A stretch of 25,875 nt of DNA, taken from Parachlorella kessleri (Eukaryota > Chlorophyta > Trebouxiophyceae > Chlorellales > Chlorellaceae). The position numbers were made by a program, and so were the translations under genes. The DNA is taken from the NCBI GenBank assembly GCA_001598975.1, contig BBXU01003177.1:1-25875 (forward strand), given 5' to 3'. Numbering within the stretch: the stretch's first letter is position 1; each line of letters opens with the position of its first letter. The notes under the pieces were generated by a model that ran no database searches, was not told the DNA's origin, and saw only the letters and a program-made list of their open reading frames with translations. Shown one piece after another: positions 11,118 through 20,385 of the stretch.

Positions 11118-13002
11118 GTATGCTGCTCAATCACGCTGCAGGAGTCAACTTTTCCGTCGTGCCCACCCAGGGCGCCGCTCTGAAGAGCAGCTTTCCTGCT
11201 GCTCAGTGGTACGGACAGGTTGTTGCGGTTCTAGATGGGCACCACGCAACAGAGAACAACGTCCTAGAATCGAGTAGGTGTGATCGGTCTGCGCTTTTGC
11301 CTTCACCACTTTGTAACTGTGCTCGGTGACAGTACGATACCAAGACTTCGCGCCCAATAAGATCTTCCATGCGGTACTGACGAAAGAACGGCCAGCAGCG
11401 CGCCGGCGCAAAGCGAAATGGTATGGTTGGCCCTCTGGCATTGTACTGACAAAGGATTGCATCTTAGATGTAGCTTCCGCTTTTTATTGTGATATCGACT
11501 AGGACGGGTGCATGCCCCGGCGTCATGGGCTCCCTTTTCCGTGGCCTCTTCAGTGAAGTAGCCCAGGACGGCAGTGCTGACCTGTTCACATTCAACAGCA
11601 AGCACAAGGCCCTGCATGCAGCTAGCCCGGCGCAGCCCCCTGTGAAGGAAAGCTTAAAACGCAAAACAGACGACGCCCCTGAGCAGCTGCCCCATAGCAC
11701 GAGCCTCGGAGGTTAGGAAGACCAAGAAGTATAAAGCAGCAGCAGCAGCAGCTATCCCCGCAGATGCTCTTGGTGCTGCCGGTGCGAAGGCTAGGAAAGC
11801 CAAACTGTGCCCCAGCTGGAGGCCCTGGCCCTGCAGCAGCTGCTAATGGCACAAGAGCAGCAAGTGGCAGAAAGCAGCGGGCCAGGGGTGCCACAGCAGC
11901 GGCAGCGGCAGCAAAAGCCCCAGCAGCAGTTGCCAAGGCGCAAGTCAGCAAGGCGGCCACGGCAGCGGCAGCTGCAGCGGCCCTGGATGCTCCACCACCT
12001 GCGGCGGTGGCGGGTGGCACAGAAGACAAGAAGCAAAGGAAGCGCAAGGCGACCACAACCGAGCTTAGAATGCAGGGTGGAGATCAGGAGAGCACTAAAA
12101 GGCAGCAGCCCCCAAGTGAGGCGGAGAATAAGCCTGAGAAGCAGCGAGCTGCTCCAGTGGCAGCTGTACATTTGCCAGCGGGCGCCGACGGTGCAAGCAG
12201 CAAGAGTGATGATGAGGGCCAGCAGCAGCAGCGGCAGCAAGACGCTGCCGCAGGCACAGCATAGGACAAGCCGAGCGTGAGAAGCTGCAGCGCACGGTGT
12301 TTGTGGGCAACCTGGCCACCACCCTGAAGCGCAAGGCACTTGCCAAGCTATTATCAAGGTATGTATAAATGCGAGCCGTGAGAGTTTTTTTTTCTGCTTA
12401 TGCTGCTTCCATTCTGAGAGGTGCCCTCTGCCCTGATTGGTGTCCCCAGCAGTGTTGGATGGCTGTGGCTGCAACAAGCCAGGCTGTGGAGGCTCAGTTG
12501 CCCGCGCTCCTTCCCACCAAGCAGCAGGGAATCAAGTGCCCTGCAAGGGCAGCAGCTCACTCCATGCAGTGACCTGCAGATGTATACCCCCCGCAGGTAT
12601 GGCGTGGTACAGTCGGTGCGCCTGCGTCCCTGCCCATCAAGCAGGACGTGAAGATGCCGCGCAAGGCGGCGGCCGTGTCTGGCAACGTGGACGAGGGGCG
12701 CGCCTACGCCTACGTAGTGTTCCATGAAAGAGCGGCGGCAGAGGCGGCGCTGGCGCACAACATGCATGAGGTGGGCGGGTTGTCCCTGGCTTGAGGTGGG
12801 CTGCATTTCCTGTGGTGTGCAGCGTTCTAAGTGGGGCGATGGTAGGGGAGGAATGGCAGTAGAGGCGGGTCTTATAGTAGAACATGGAAGGCCCCGGTAC
12901 ATGGGTTGGTGGGGCTTGCTGCTTGGGTTCTCAAGGCAGTAACCATGCAGAGGCAGAGGCTGGGCTGCCGCTGGGGTCATAGGCTGCAGCAACACCTGTG
13001 AT

Positions 13003-13015
13003 GCCTCATTGAGTA
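13003..13015 (+). repeat. Target-site duplication, left copy
   Basis: GCCTCATTGAGTA is identical to 13346-13358 on the other side of the SINE-like element. Confidence 0.8.
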
Positions 13016-13345
13016 AAAGGGAAAGGGAAAGATTACTCCGTGGCTACTTGGGGCCTAGCCCCGTGGGGCTTCCCCAAGGAGGACAACCAGTGGTTGACGT
13101 GCCTGCGGCGTGGGTTAACGACACCACGGCTGCGTACCTCTGCCAGAGGGCAGGGGACAGCTATCATGGCGACGGGAAGCAGACGGGTCGGCCCGCCTGC
13201 TACCATTAAATCGGGGGTCCCTCCCCCAGCAAGCTGGGTACCACTTTCCCCCTCCCGGGAAGGCCGAAAAATCAGCAACCTCCCGGGTTCGAACCCGTGA
13301 CCCATGGCACGACAAGGGGCTCCCTTATCGTGGTGGTATCCTATG
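13016..13345 (-). mobile_element. SINE-like element with 13-bp target-site duplication, in intron 2 of copy B
   Basis: The element is flanked by the 13-bp repeat GCCTCATTGAGTA (13003-13015 and 13346-13358) and is absent from the matching intron of copy A. Read on the minus strand, its head carries a pol III B-box-like GGTTCGAACCC and its tail ends in CTTTCCC repeats. A tRNA origin is inferred from the B box; a full cloverleaf cannot be folded by eye. Rearranged relatives lie at 18658-19045 and 25444-25875. Confidence 0.75.
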
Positions 13346-13358
13346 GCCTCATTGAGTA
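13346..13358 (+). repeat. Target-site duplication, right copy
   Basis: GCCTCATTGAGTA is identical to 13003-13015. Similarity to the copy A intron resumes directly after it. Confidence 0.8.
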
Positions 13359-14865
13359 TTATTAGCCTTGGCGTGGTTGGGGGCCTGGTGAGAAGAGCCT
13401 GGGCGGGGTGGCCCCTCTTTCATGCGGGTGTTCTCTTGTTGAAGGGGGTGGGTGGGTGTTGCCCTCTGCCTGAGGCAGGCCTGCCATCACAGGGCGTGCT
13501 AGGAGCCTGGCGACTTGGAGCAGCCCTCAACTGCCACATATGCTACTCGCCTTTGTCTGGTCACCTAAGCGGCAGCACTGCCGTTGTGGCAGGATTATGC
13601 TAGGCCCGCTTCTACCCACCTTTGTGCTGCACAACCAAGGACCTGGTGCTTACACCTAACTGGGCCTTTATTTGGTGTTTAAACAGGGCAGGCAGCCCAG
13701 GCCGACCCCAACTCTCCTGCCTACATGCTTTAATGCTTGCAGTTTTAGGCCGTGGGTCCGTCCGGGTGGACCTTGTTGTGTCTGCCCATACTGCGCCCCA
13801 CCGCCTCCAATTACTGACTCTTCTGCCCACTTCTTGACTCCCTGCAGTTTGAGGGGCGGCACATCCGGGTGGACCGCGCCGTCGCCTCCAGCCGCGGCGG
13901 CCGCGAGGCGGCGGGGATCGTATACGACCCGGCCCGCTCGCTGTTAGTGGGCAACCTGCACGTGGACATAGAGGTGAGCAGGGCCGGAGGAGTCTGGGGG
14001 GTGAGATGCCAGTGTACAGGAGCATAAGCATGGCCGAAGCAGTTTGATGAAGTGTGCGGAGGTGCTAAGGGAAACTGAGTGGTCAATGAACCCTGCGGCT
14101 GCTGAGGCGACATGCACGGGAGGGGGGCCGGGGGTGTCTATGTTGTAGCTAGGCAGTTTTTGGGGCGCGCAAGTGTGTGTTGCTTCATCACTCCCGGGCG
14201 GCATAACTGACATGAGTGAACAAGGGGTATGACCGGGCAGGGGACAGGTGGGTAGAGGGTTGCGAACATATGCGGAAGGGCTGTTAACTCCGGGGGTTCT
14301 GAGGACACGTGGGGGATGCTGACGTGCCACGCAGGCAACACGATGATTGCATTTGCTTGTGCTGGGCCTGCAGCAGACCCACAGGATCTACCTGTTGATG
14401 ACTGTGTGCTTTTTGACCTACTAATTCTATCCCCGCAGGACGAGGAGCTGGTGCGGTGCTTCATGGACCCCTCCCTGGTGTCGCGCGGCGACCCCTCCGG
14501 CGGCGTGGAGGCGGTACGGGTGGTGAGGGACGCCAAGACCAGCAAGGACAAGAGCATTGCTTGTGTGCTGCTCATGACAGCGCAAGCTTGCAAGGTGGGT
14601 GGGCGTGCACGCATGGGTGCGTGTGGGTGGGTGCTAGGGATGGGGCTGGGGGTGGGTGGGGGAGGGGAGGCATAGGGTCTATTTTGGTTGTTCCATGCTC
14701 ACAACAGCCTGTGTTGTACAGGCTGTGGATGAGAGGTGGTGCGGATGGTAAGCAGCAACGGCACCGGATAGTTTAGTATGTGCCGGCTTGGCGTGCCAAT
14801 CCCCATGCTGATGTTCGGTTAAGGGTGTCTGTAGTTATCTTGCACGCAGTGAGCGGACTCCACCA

Positions 14866-15329
14866 AAAAAAAAGAGCAGCACAGGCTTCTAAAGGAGGCC
14901 CTGGCAGCGGCTGGCTGGCACAACGTGGTAGAATATATCGTAGTGCTCGGCAGGTCAGGCTGTGTGTACTAGCCCACCAAGCCTACACTGGAGAAGCTAG
15001 GGGTCCAAGGCACCAAAGCTCTGAAAGTCATGCACAAGGTGCACCACCACACGGTTGACTCCTTCAGAACCATCGTCAGAGCCCGTCGCAGACTTGAACG
15101 CAATTCCAGCCCCTCAGGCAGTGCCTCTACCACAGTGCAGCGTGCCCCTCGCCAGGGGATGGGTTAAGGTTTACCTGGGCCTGGGGGAGGGGTGGGTTAC
15201 TCACCCCTGTCTCCCACCCGGTGGCACCCGAGGCCACATGATGGACTGCGGTCCGTAATGTGCAACCGAGGCACAGCTATGGCTGTGCTCTTGAGGCCTG
15301 GGCGTATTTATTTATTTATTTATTTGAGT
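14866..15329 (+). mobile_element. 5'-truncated LINE copy: ORF2 C-terminus, 3' UTR and (TTTA)n tail
   Basis: From 14886 one frame reads a degraded LINE ORF2 C-terminus: LLKEALAAAGWHN, VVLGRSGCVY, a TAG, LEKLGVQGTKALKVMH and IVRARRRLE. This resembles the tail of algal and fungal L1-type polyproteins, as known to me from the family. The 3' UTR starts near 15152, contains a hairpin (7-bp stem at 15188-15194 and 15202-15208) and ends in (TTTA)n at about 15304-15325. The copy A intron lacks the insert. Flanks ggactcca and gactgca may be a worn target duplication. Confidence 0.7.
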
Positions 15330-15445
15330 CGACTGCATGCAAGACAAGGGCAAGAGCTTCTTGCTGCTGCCTTCATCATTCACAGTTGCATCCATCAGCT
15401 GGCCAACTTCCGTCTGGATGGGCTAATGCTGCTGCCACTCACATA

Positions 15446-17924
15446 ATCGTCGGAAATATCTGGGCCCGTGGTTTCCCCACGGGAGGTCCTCCCCACGCGT
15501 GGAGAGGCCGTGGGGAGAGGCCCCCCGTGGGGAACCCACAGGATTGACCATTCTCCACGTGCGGGGAAACGGTGTTTCCCCGCGGACCCGCGTGGGCCTG
15601 CGTGGCCCCCGGACAGACGGCATGTAGGACAACTTGTCAAGTCTACGGAGGACATGACATGCAGTGCACAGTGGTAACATTTAGTCGTCTATAAGGGCCA
15701 ATGGAGCCTCCAAGCTTTGATGAGCACTGGAGCCTCTCTCGGCGCCCTGGCGCCCTCGCCGTCCCGCGAAGTTAGTAAACCTCTCCGAGGGCTCCTACTT
15801 GCAACACCATTGGCATGTATATTGAGATTCAATGCTGTACAGAACACCGTGCGCCGCGCCGAATGACTGGAGGGCTCCCCTGAGGCCAACGGTCACAACC
15901 AAGGTGCTTGTTCGCGGCCTTACAGTTTAGTTTTTAGCCTGTGTTTACTAAAGGAAGTAATTAACTTGCATTTGCTGCGGCTCAGCGACGCGTCATGACT
16001 CTAACCGCTTTCTGGCATGGTGCAGGTCGGTCACAAGCGCAATCTGTCGGCTCACAGCCATGAAAAAGGACAGCGAGATATATAATGCAACTTGCAGCCA
16101 GGGCTGCGCCCGTATCCCACAGGTGCTAGCAGGTCATGTGCAGGCAGCACTTCATCTGCGGGCAGCAACCGCGGCAGCAGCTGCAAACCCTGGTAGGCAC
16201 ACAGCGTAACAAGCGAGGCTTGCTTATTTCGATGGCTTAGCTTGTGCACTAATACCAACGCCTATCATTGCAAGAGCTTTGCTAGCCTCCCCTGGGTGTT
16301 CTTGTTAGCTGAGGGTGTGGCGCCTTCTGGCTTGCGAGCCTTCACGTTTATATTAATCACTATGAATCCTTGACTGTTGTTTGCTGCAGTGCCATGCAGG
16401 GAAGCCTAGGCTGAACTAATCTGCCCGGAATTCGGTCAGCGCCAAATTGCCGGCAGAACTTCTGGTGAAGGACACAACTAATAAGGCAAGTGAGGAGGCC
16501 TTGTTGAAGGACTCTGTGTATACGTGGAGGGGGCTGGCGGCAGGCTGCAGGGCTGAGGGATCATCCCAAATGAACCCGGCGTTTAGCCTGCATATTGTGT
16601 ATGGGCAGGGGAGGCCGCAGCGCATCTAGCCTGCTGCCTTGAGAGTGGTTGATTCTCACTGGCATGACAAGCTATCTACTGGGGGTATATATAGGCTGTA
16701 GCTTTGCCTCATGCTTGACTGACCCTGGTGTCAACTTGTGATGCCTTCTATTACATTTGCAGGGCAGCTTATCTATCTTGCAAGCAAGTTCCAGAGCAGT
16801 TTGTTGTCATTGCTGTTCGCAGGAAGTGGCACGCTACCTGGGTTCACGGCAATGCTGAAACAGATAGCAGCGGTGTTTGTGAAGGTGGGCTGCCGTTGAG
16901 TCAAGCATAAGGCCAAGTTGCTCGCCTCTTGGGTGCTGTAAATCGTAACTTGCGAAGACGATTGATACTGAGGATCAGCTTGTTACTGGTGTCAGCATCG
17001 GCTGTGAGTGAGACTGCTTGTCTTGTGTCCTGCGCCGATGTCAGAAAGGCTGCTTTGAGACTGGTGATTAGGTAGGCTGATGGAGCCTTGCACATGCCTT
17101 AGCTGTAGGTACGGGAGGCTTTGTCCTGACAATGGTTGTCAGGAGCCATGATCGGCTGGTGTAGACCGGAAACTGCCAGCTGATGGGGAAACTCAACTAG
17201 AATGGGGATCAAGGGCAGCTACACATTGTGCTTACAGATCAGGAGAAGGTTTAGGCACCTTAGCATTGGAAGTGTGGGCCAATAAAGGGCATGATGTAGT
17301 GAAACATGGTACTTTACAGTGACAGTTTACTGAAGCTGGCAGGGTACCTTGGGTGAAGTGGCGTTGACTAGGACGCAGCCACGCCTTGTTTAATGGAGGG
17401 GTGCCATCAGTAAAGGGATGTGAAAGCATGCAAGAATGAACTGTTGGCCGCTGCCCGCCTGGGAGTTTGTGCCACTGTGTCAATGACCTGTATGTGCCTT
17501 TGCTTTTTGAACCTGCTGTATTCTAGCATGGCTTGCTGCTGTGGCCCTCACTTAGCTGGGTGGATTCATGTTGGTGGACCGTCCAAAAGCACTGTGCATG
17601 GCAGGTTAAGTGGCCTTGTAGGCACTCGTTGAGGGCTCCTGGGACTACTACACGTTGCTAACATTAGGATTATCATGTAAATTGCTGAAAGCCTATCAAA
17701 ACGTGCAGACTATCGCCACAATGATGCAGGGGGCCCCCGAGGGGAGCCCCGTTTTCCCAGGCGTGGGGACCTGAGGCGAGGCAATTCCCCACGCACTGTC
17801 CCCTCGCGTGGGGAAACCTGTGGAGAGACCCGAGGGGAGGGTCCGTGGGGACTGTTGAGGGGAACCCACGGGGGTTCCCCACGGGCCCACGAGGGGAACC
17901 CATGGCACAGATATTTCCGACGAT
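15446..17924. mobile_element. 2.5-kb element with 17-bp terminal inverted repeats in intron 4 of copy B
   Basis: ATCGTCGGAAATATCTG at 15446-15462 recurs as its exact reverse complement at 17908-17924. Both subterminal zones (about 15463-15600 and 17720-17907) are packed with CCCCAC/GTGGGG palindromes. Similarity to the copy A intron stops just before the left end, and exon 5 follows shortly after the right end, so the whole block is an insertion. No transposase is recognisable, so it would be non-autonomous. Target-site duplication is unclear: CACAT lies left and its complement ATGTG right. It carries exon-like sequence of unrelated character. Confidence 0.65.
15701..16910 (+). CDS. Exon-like blocks carried inside the TIR element
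   Basis: The open blocks look like host protein exons rather than transposase. They are an ATG block at 15701-15774 (MEPPSFDEHWSLSRR), 16026-16192 (MKKDSEIYNATCSQGC, then an Ala-rich end, donor gtaggc), about 16440-16629 (LPAELLVKDTTNKASEEAL, ending in a stop) and about 16763-16884 (QLIYLASKFQSSLLSLLFAG, preceded by tttgcag). Phases do not chain cleanly: for example, joining the first two makes TAG. I do not recognise a family. They could be captured gene fragments or a small gene living in the insertion. Confidence 0.3.
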
Positions 17925-18657
17925 GTGCTAGCCAACGTTTAGAGCGCTCATCATCAATCCCCGCAGGCGGGGCTGGTTGATGGAAAGCAGCTGCGGGGGC
18001 GGCCGCTGCGTGTGACTCGCCCCAGCCGCAACATGCCCCCATGGGAGCTGCAGCGGAGGGAGCAAAGCGTGGCGGCAGTGCAATGAAGGCCGCGCCCTGG
18101 CAAGGCGCGGTGGTCAAGGGGCGCAAGGGCAAGGTGCTAGCCACTGGAGGAGCTGGAGGCGGGAGAGTTCCCCGCGACCAAAGCAGGGCAGGTGGCCAGG
18201 GGGAGATACTGGGGGGCGCCGGCGGGCCTTTGGGTGTAAGGAGTGGCGCCGGCGCCTTGGGAAAGGCCAAGGGAGGTGCAACAAGGGGCAGCAAGCGGCC
18301 GGCAGTGGCGGCGTGGAAGCAGCGGCAGCGGTCACCAAGCGACACAAAGGGTAAGGGGCAGTAAGTAAAGTCTTGTTGGGTCAAGCTCCTAGAACCGTGC
18401 CTAGTAGGTGGGTGATACCTTTCTCGCCTACCACTGGGGGGAAGACTGGTCCTGTGAGCATCTTAAGAGCGTCCTGTGGCCCCAAAAGACGTCCTAGCAA
18501 CATCTTGTGGCCCCACAAGATGTCTTGCCTGGGTCATGTTTGACATGATGTCAAGTACTGGCCTGGTCTCCCATCCTGTGTCACAAGATAGCCATAGGAC
18601 CCCACCTTGCAGGCCTGTTGGCCTGCCAATAGTAGATTTGAGAGGCCCGCCTCCACC

Positions 18658-19045
18658 TAAAAGGGGAAAGATTACCACCTAAAGGGGGAAAGATTACTCC
18701 GTGGCTAGTGGTACCCAGCTTGCTGGGGGAGGGACCCCCAATGTAATGGCAGCAGGCGGGTCGACCCGTCTGCTTCCCGTCGCCATGATAGCTGTCCCCT
18801 GCCCTTTGGCAGGGACACACAGCCGTGGTGTCGTCAACCCACGCCGCAGGCACGTCAACCACTGGTTGTCCTCCTTGGGGAAGTCCCACGGGGCTAGGCC
18901 CCAAGTAGCCACGGAGTAATCTTTCCCTTTTTATTACCAGTTTCCCCCTCCCGGGAAGGTCGAAGAATCAGCAACCTCCCGGGTTCGAACCCGTGACCCA
19001 TGGCACGACAAGGGGGTCCCTTATCGTGGTGGTATCCCACGGCGG
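18658..19045. mobile_element. SINE-like element with inverted body
   Basis: The head part (18945-19045) has the same orientation as in the 13016-13345 copy and keeps GGTTCGAACCC. The body (about 18700-18925) is inverted and is bounded by an inverted repeat of GGGAAAGATTACTCCGTGGC (near 18687-18706 and 18911-18930). The tail unit (cctaaa-gggg-aaagatta) is present twice at 18658-18697. It sits just past the copy B stop. Confidence 0.65.
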
Positions 19046-19117
19046 GGTAAACCTCCCCTTTACATAAGCACTCACACGGCATGGTACCACCTGAGAGAAG
19101 TCAAAGCTGCACCAGCA

Positions 19118-19150
19118 CCTGAGAGCATCCTGAGAGCATCCTGAGAGCGT
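19118..19150 (+). repeat. Three tandem copies of an 11-bp unit
   Basis: CCTGAGAGCAT occurs at 19118-19128 and 19129-19139 and, with one change, at 19140-19150. Related words (gagcatcttaagagcgtcctg) appear near 18455-18476, so this may be the edge of an older repeat. Confidence 0.6.
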
Positions 19151-20385
19151 CCTGGGCACAAGATTTCTACAAGACACACACAAGACCCCTACAAGATGAT
19201 TTGCACAGGACAGCCACAAGATGAAGGCTTATACGACCGCCCCTAGGCATGCTTGTGTAGAACAACTTGCCTTCTCCCTTCAACCTTGGTCCTTGTTCCG
19301 CGCCTCTTAGAGATTGAGTGCACGCGACAATAAGAAGACGGATAGCAGTTTGGCGATTGCCAATTGCATCAGCAGAGCCAAGAGTAAACAACATATTCGC
19401 TTGTGTATGCATTGCCAGCCTCTCGGGAGCCTCTCGGAGCAGCATGCGCATCTCCTAGGAGACCGTGATATGGAGGATTCAGTCTACATACTATTCCACA
19501 GCACATGTGCTGTACAGCTATAAAATTTTAAATGAGTACAACAATGCGGTCACATCGCAGCTTGGAACGTCCTCCTAGAACATGGCCCAAATGGTCACTA
19601 TGCCGTCTGTGTCAAGCTGCTAAACCGTCCCATGCTAGGAAGAGTTGCTGCCGAGTGTGCCTGGTGGACCACTCGCTATCATTGGTTCTTAATATGGCAC
19701 ATGTCTGTGGACGAACCATAGACACACCCATGAAGTCAGGGACATGGAAAGCATTCACAAGGTTGCCCGCACTGCCATATGCCAGACAGCACCTAGCCCA
19801 CTAAAACAAACCCGAATGATTGTACCCTGGAGATGCCCCCGGTGTCAAGGAGGTGCACTAGCAGAATCCAAAACCAGAAGAGGACAACATCCCGGCATGT
19901 TCCCATGTATTAGTATGGGTGGCAGGTAGTGTGAACAGGGAGTGAGATTTATCTGGCGGTCAGCCCTTTTTACTCGCAGCAACAGAGTGCCCAGCCACCT
20001 TGCAAAACCAGGTCACATTTCTCTATCGTGTGTCTTACACGAAGGCTGCCGACGTGCACCCCGGTGTTGAGTGGGCTACAAATTGGAGGCATTAAAGCAA
20101 CCCCTTGCTTCCCTGCACCTACAGAAGCGCAGACTGCTTGGACCAGCCTGGCACCACGCGTGCATATGCACAAGCACGTAAGAGGCCCTTCGATCAGAAA
20201 GTCATAACCTCGTATAGGGTGAAATGGCCTTCAAAGGTGATATACGACTGCAGAAGCATCAAGGGCAGGTGAGGAAGGGAGACAGCTTGTGAAGGCGTCA
20301 CAGGAACAGTACTGCGTGCATGTAGGGCATGCCTACTGTTGTGGGTATTCCTCTCAATGGCTAAACCCATGGGGCCAGTCAGTAC
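19151..20385. other. Interval downstream of Cys-rich paralogue 2, no settled gene model
   Basis: It should hold the 3' exons of the reverse Cys-rich gene. Candidates on the minus strand are 20253-20212 (YITFEGHFTLY, resembling MSLDGDFT in paralogue 1), a block near 20120-20040 ending LNTGVHVGSLR before gtaaga, and an open frame 19800-19612 (FHVPDFMGVSMVRPQT, ending LFLAWDGLAA-stop). None joins in phase with certainty. The last exon of paralogue 1 has no visible partner here. Confidence 0.3.

Larger units (their letters stand above)
11525..18364 (+). pseudogene. NOP12: NOP12/RBM34-like two-RRM nucleolar protein, copy B, frameshifted as read
   Basis: Exons are 11525-12358, 12597-12770, 13848-13973, 14439-14594 and 17967-18364, all homologous to copy A. 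The start is MGSLFRGLF. An Ala/Gln/Lys-rich linker follows, then RRM1 with RNP2 (RTVFVGNL) in exon 1 and RNP1 (RAYAYVVF) in exon 2. Exon 3 carries FEGRHIRVDRAV and the RRM2 RNP2 (LLVGNL). Exon 4 carries GVEAVRVVRDAKTSKDKS, and exon 5 LRGRPLRVTRPSR with the basic tail. The reading frame changes three times in the exon 1 linker. Exon 2 lacks one C in the run at 12628-12630, and exon 5 lacks one C in the run at 18036-18040; one extra base at each would restore homology to the RRM1 insert and to copy A. RRM2 RNP1 is degenerate (KSIACVLL). Introns 2 and 4 hold a SINE, a LINE fragment and a TIR element. It could be a pseudogene, or a gene with consensus errors. Confidence 0.75.

Noticed and set aside
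18964..19020. GGTTCGAACCC with surrounding stems, considered as a tRNA gene
   Set aside because: The acceptor and D stems do not pair around it, and the sequence recurs in dispersed rearranged copies, so it is a SINE promoter box rather than a tRNA gene.
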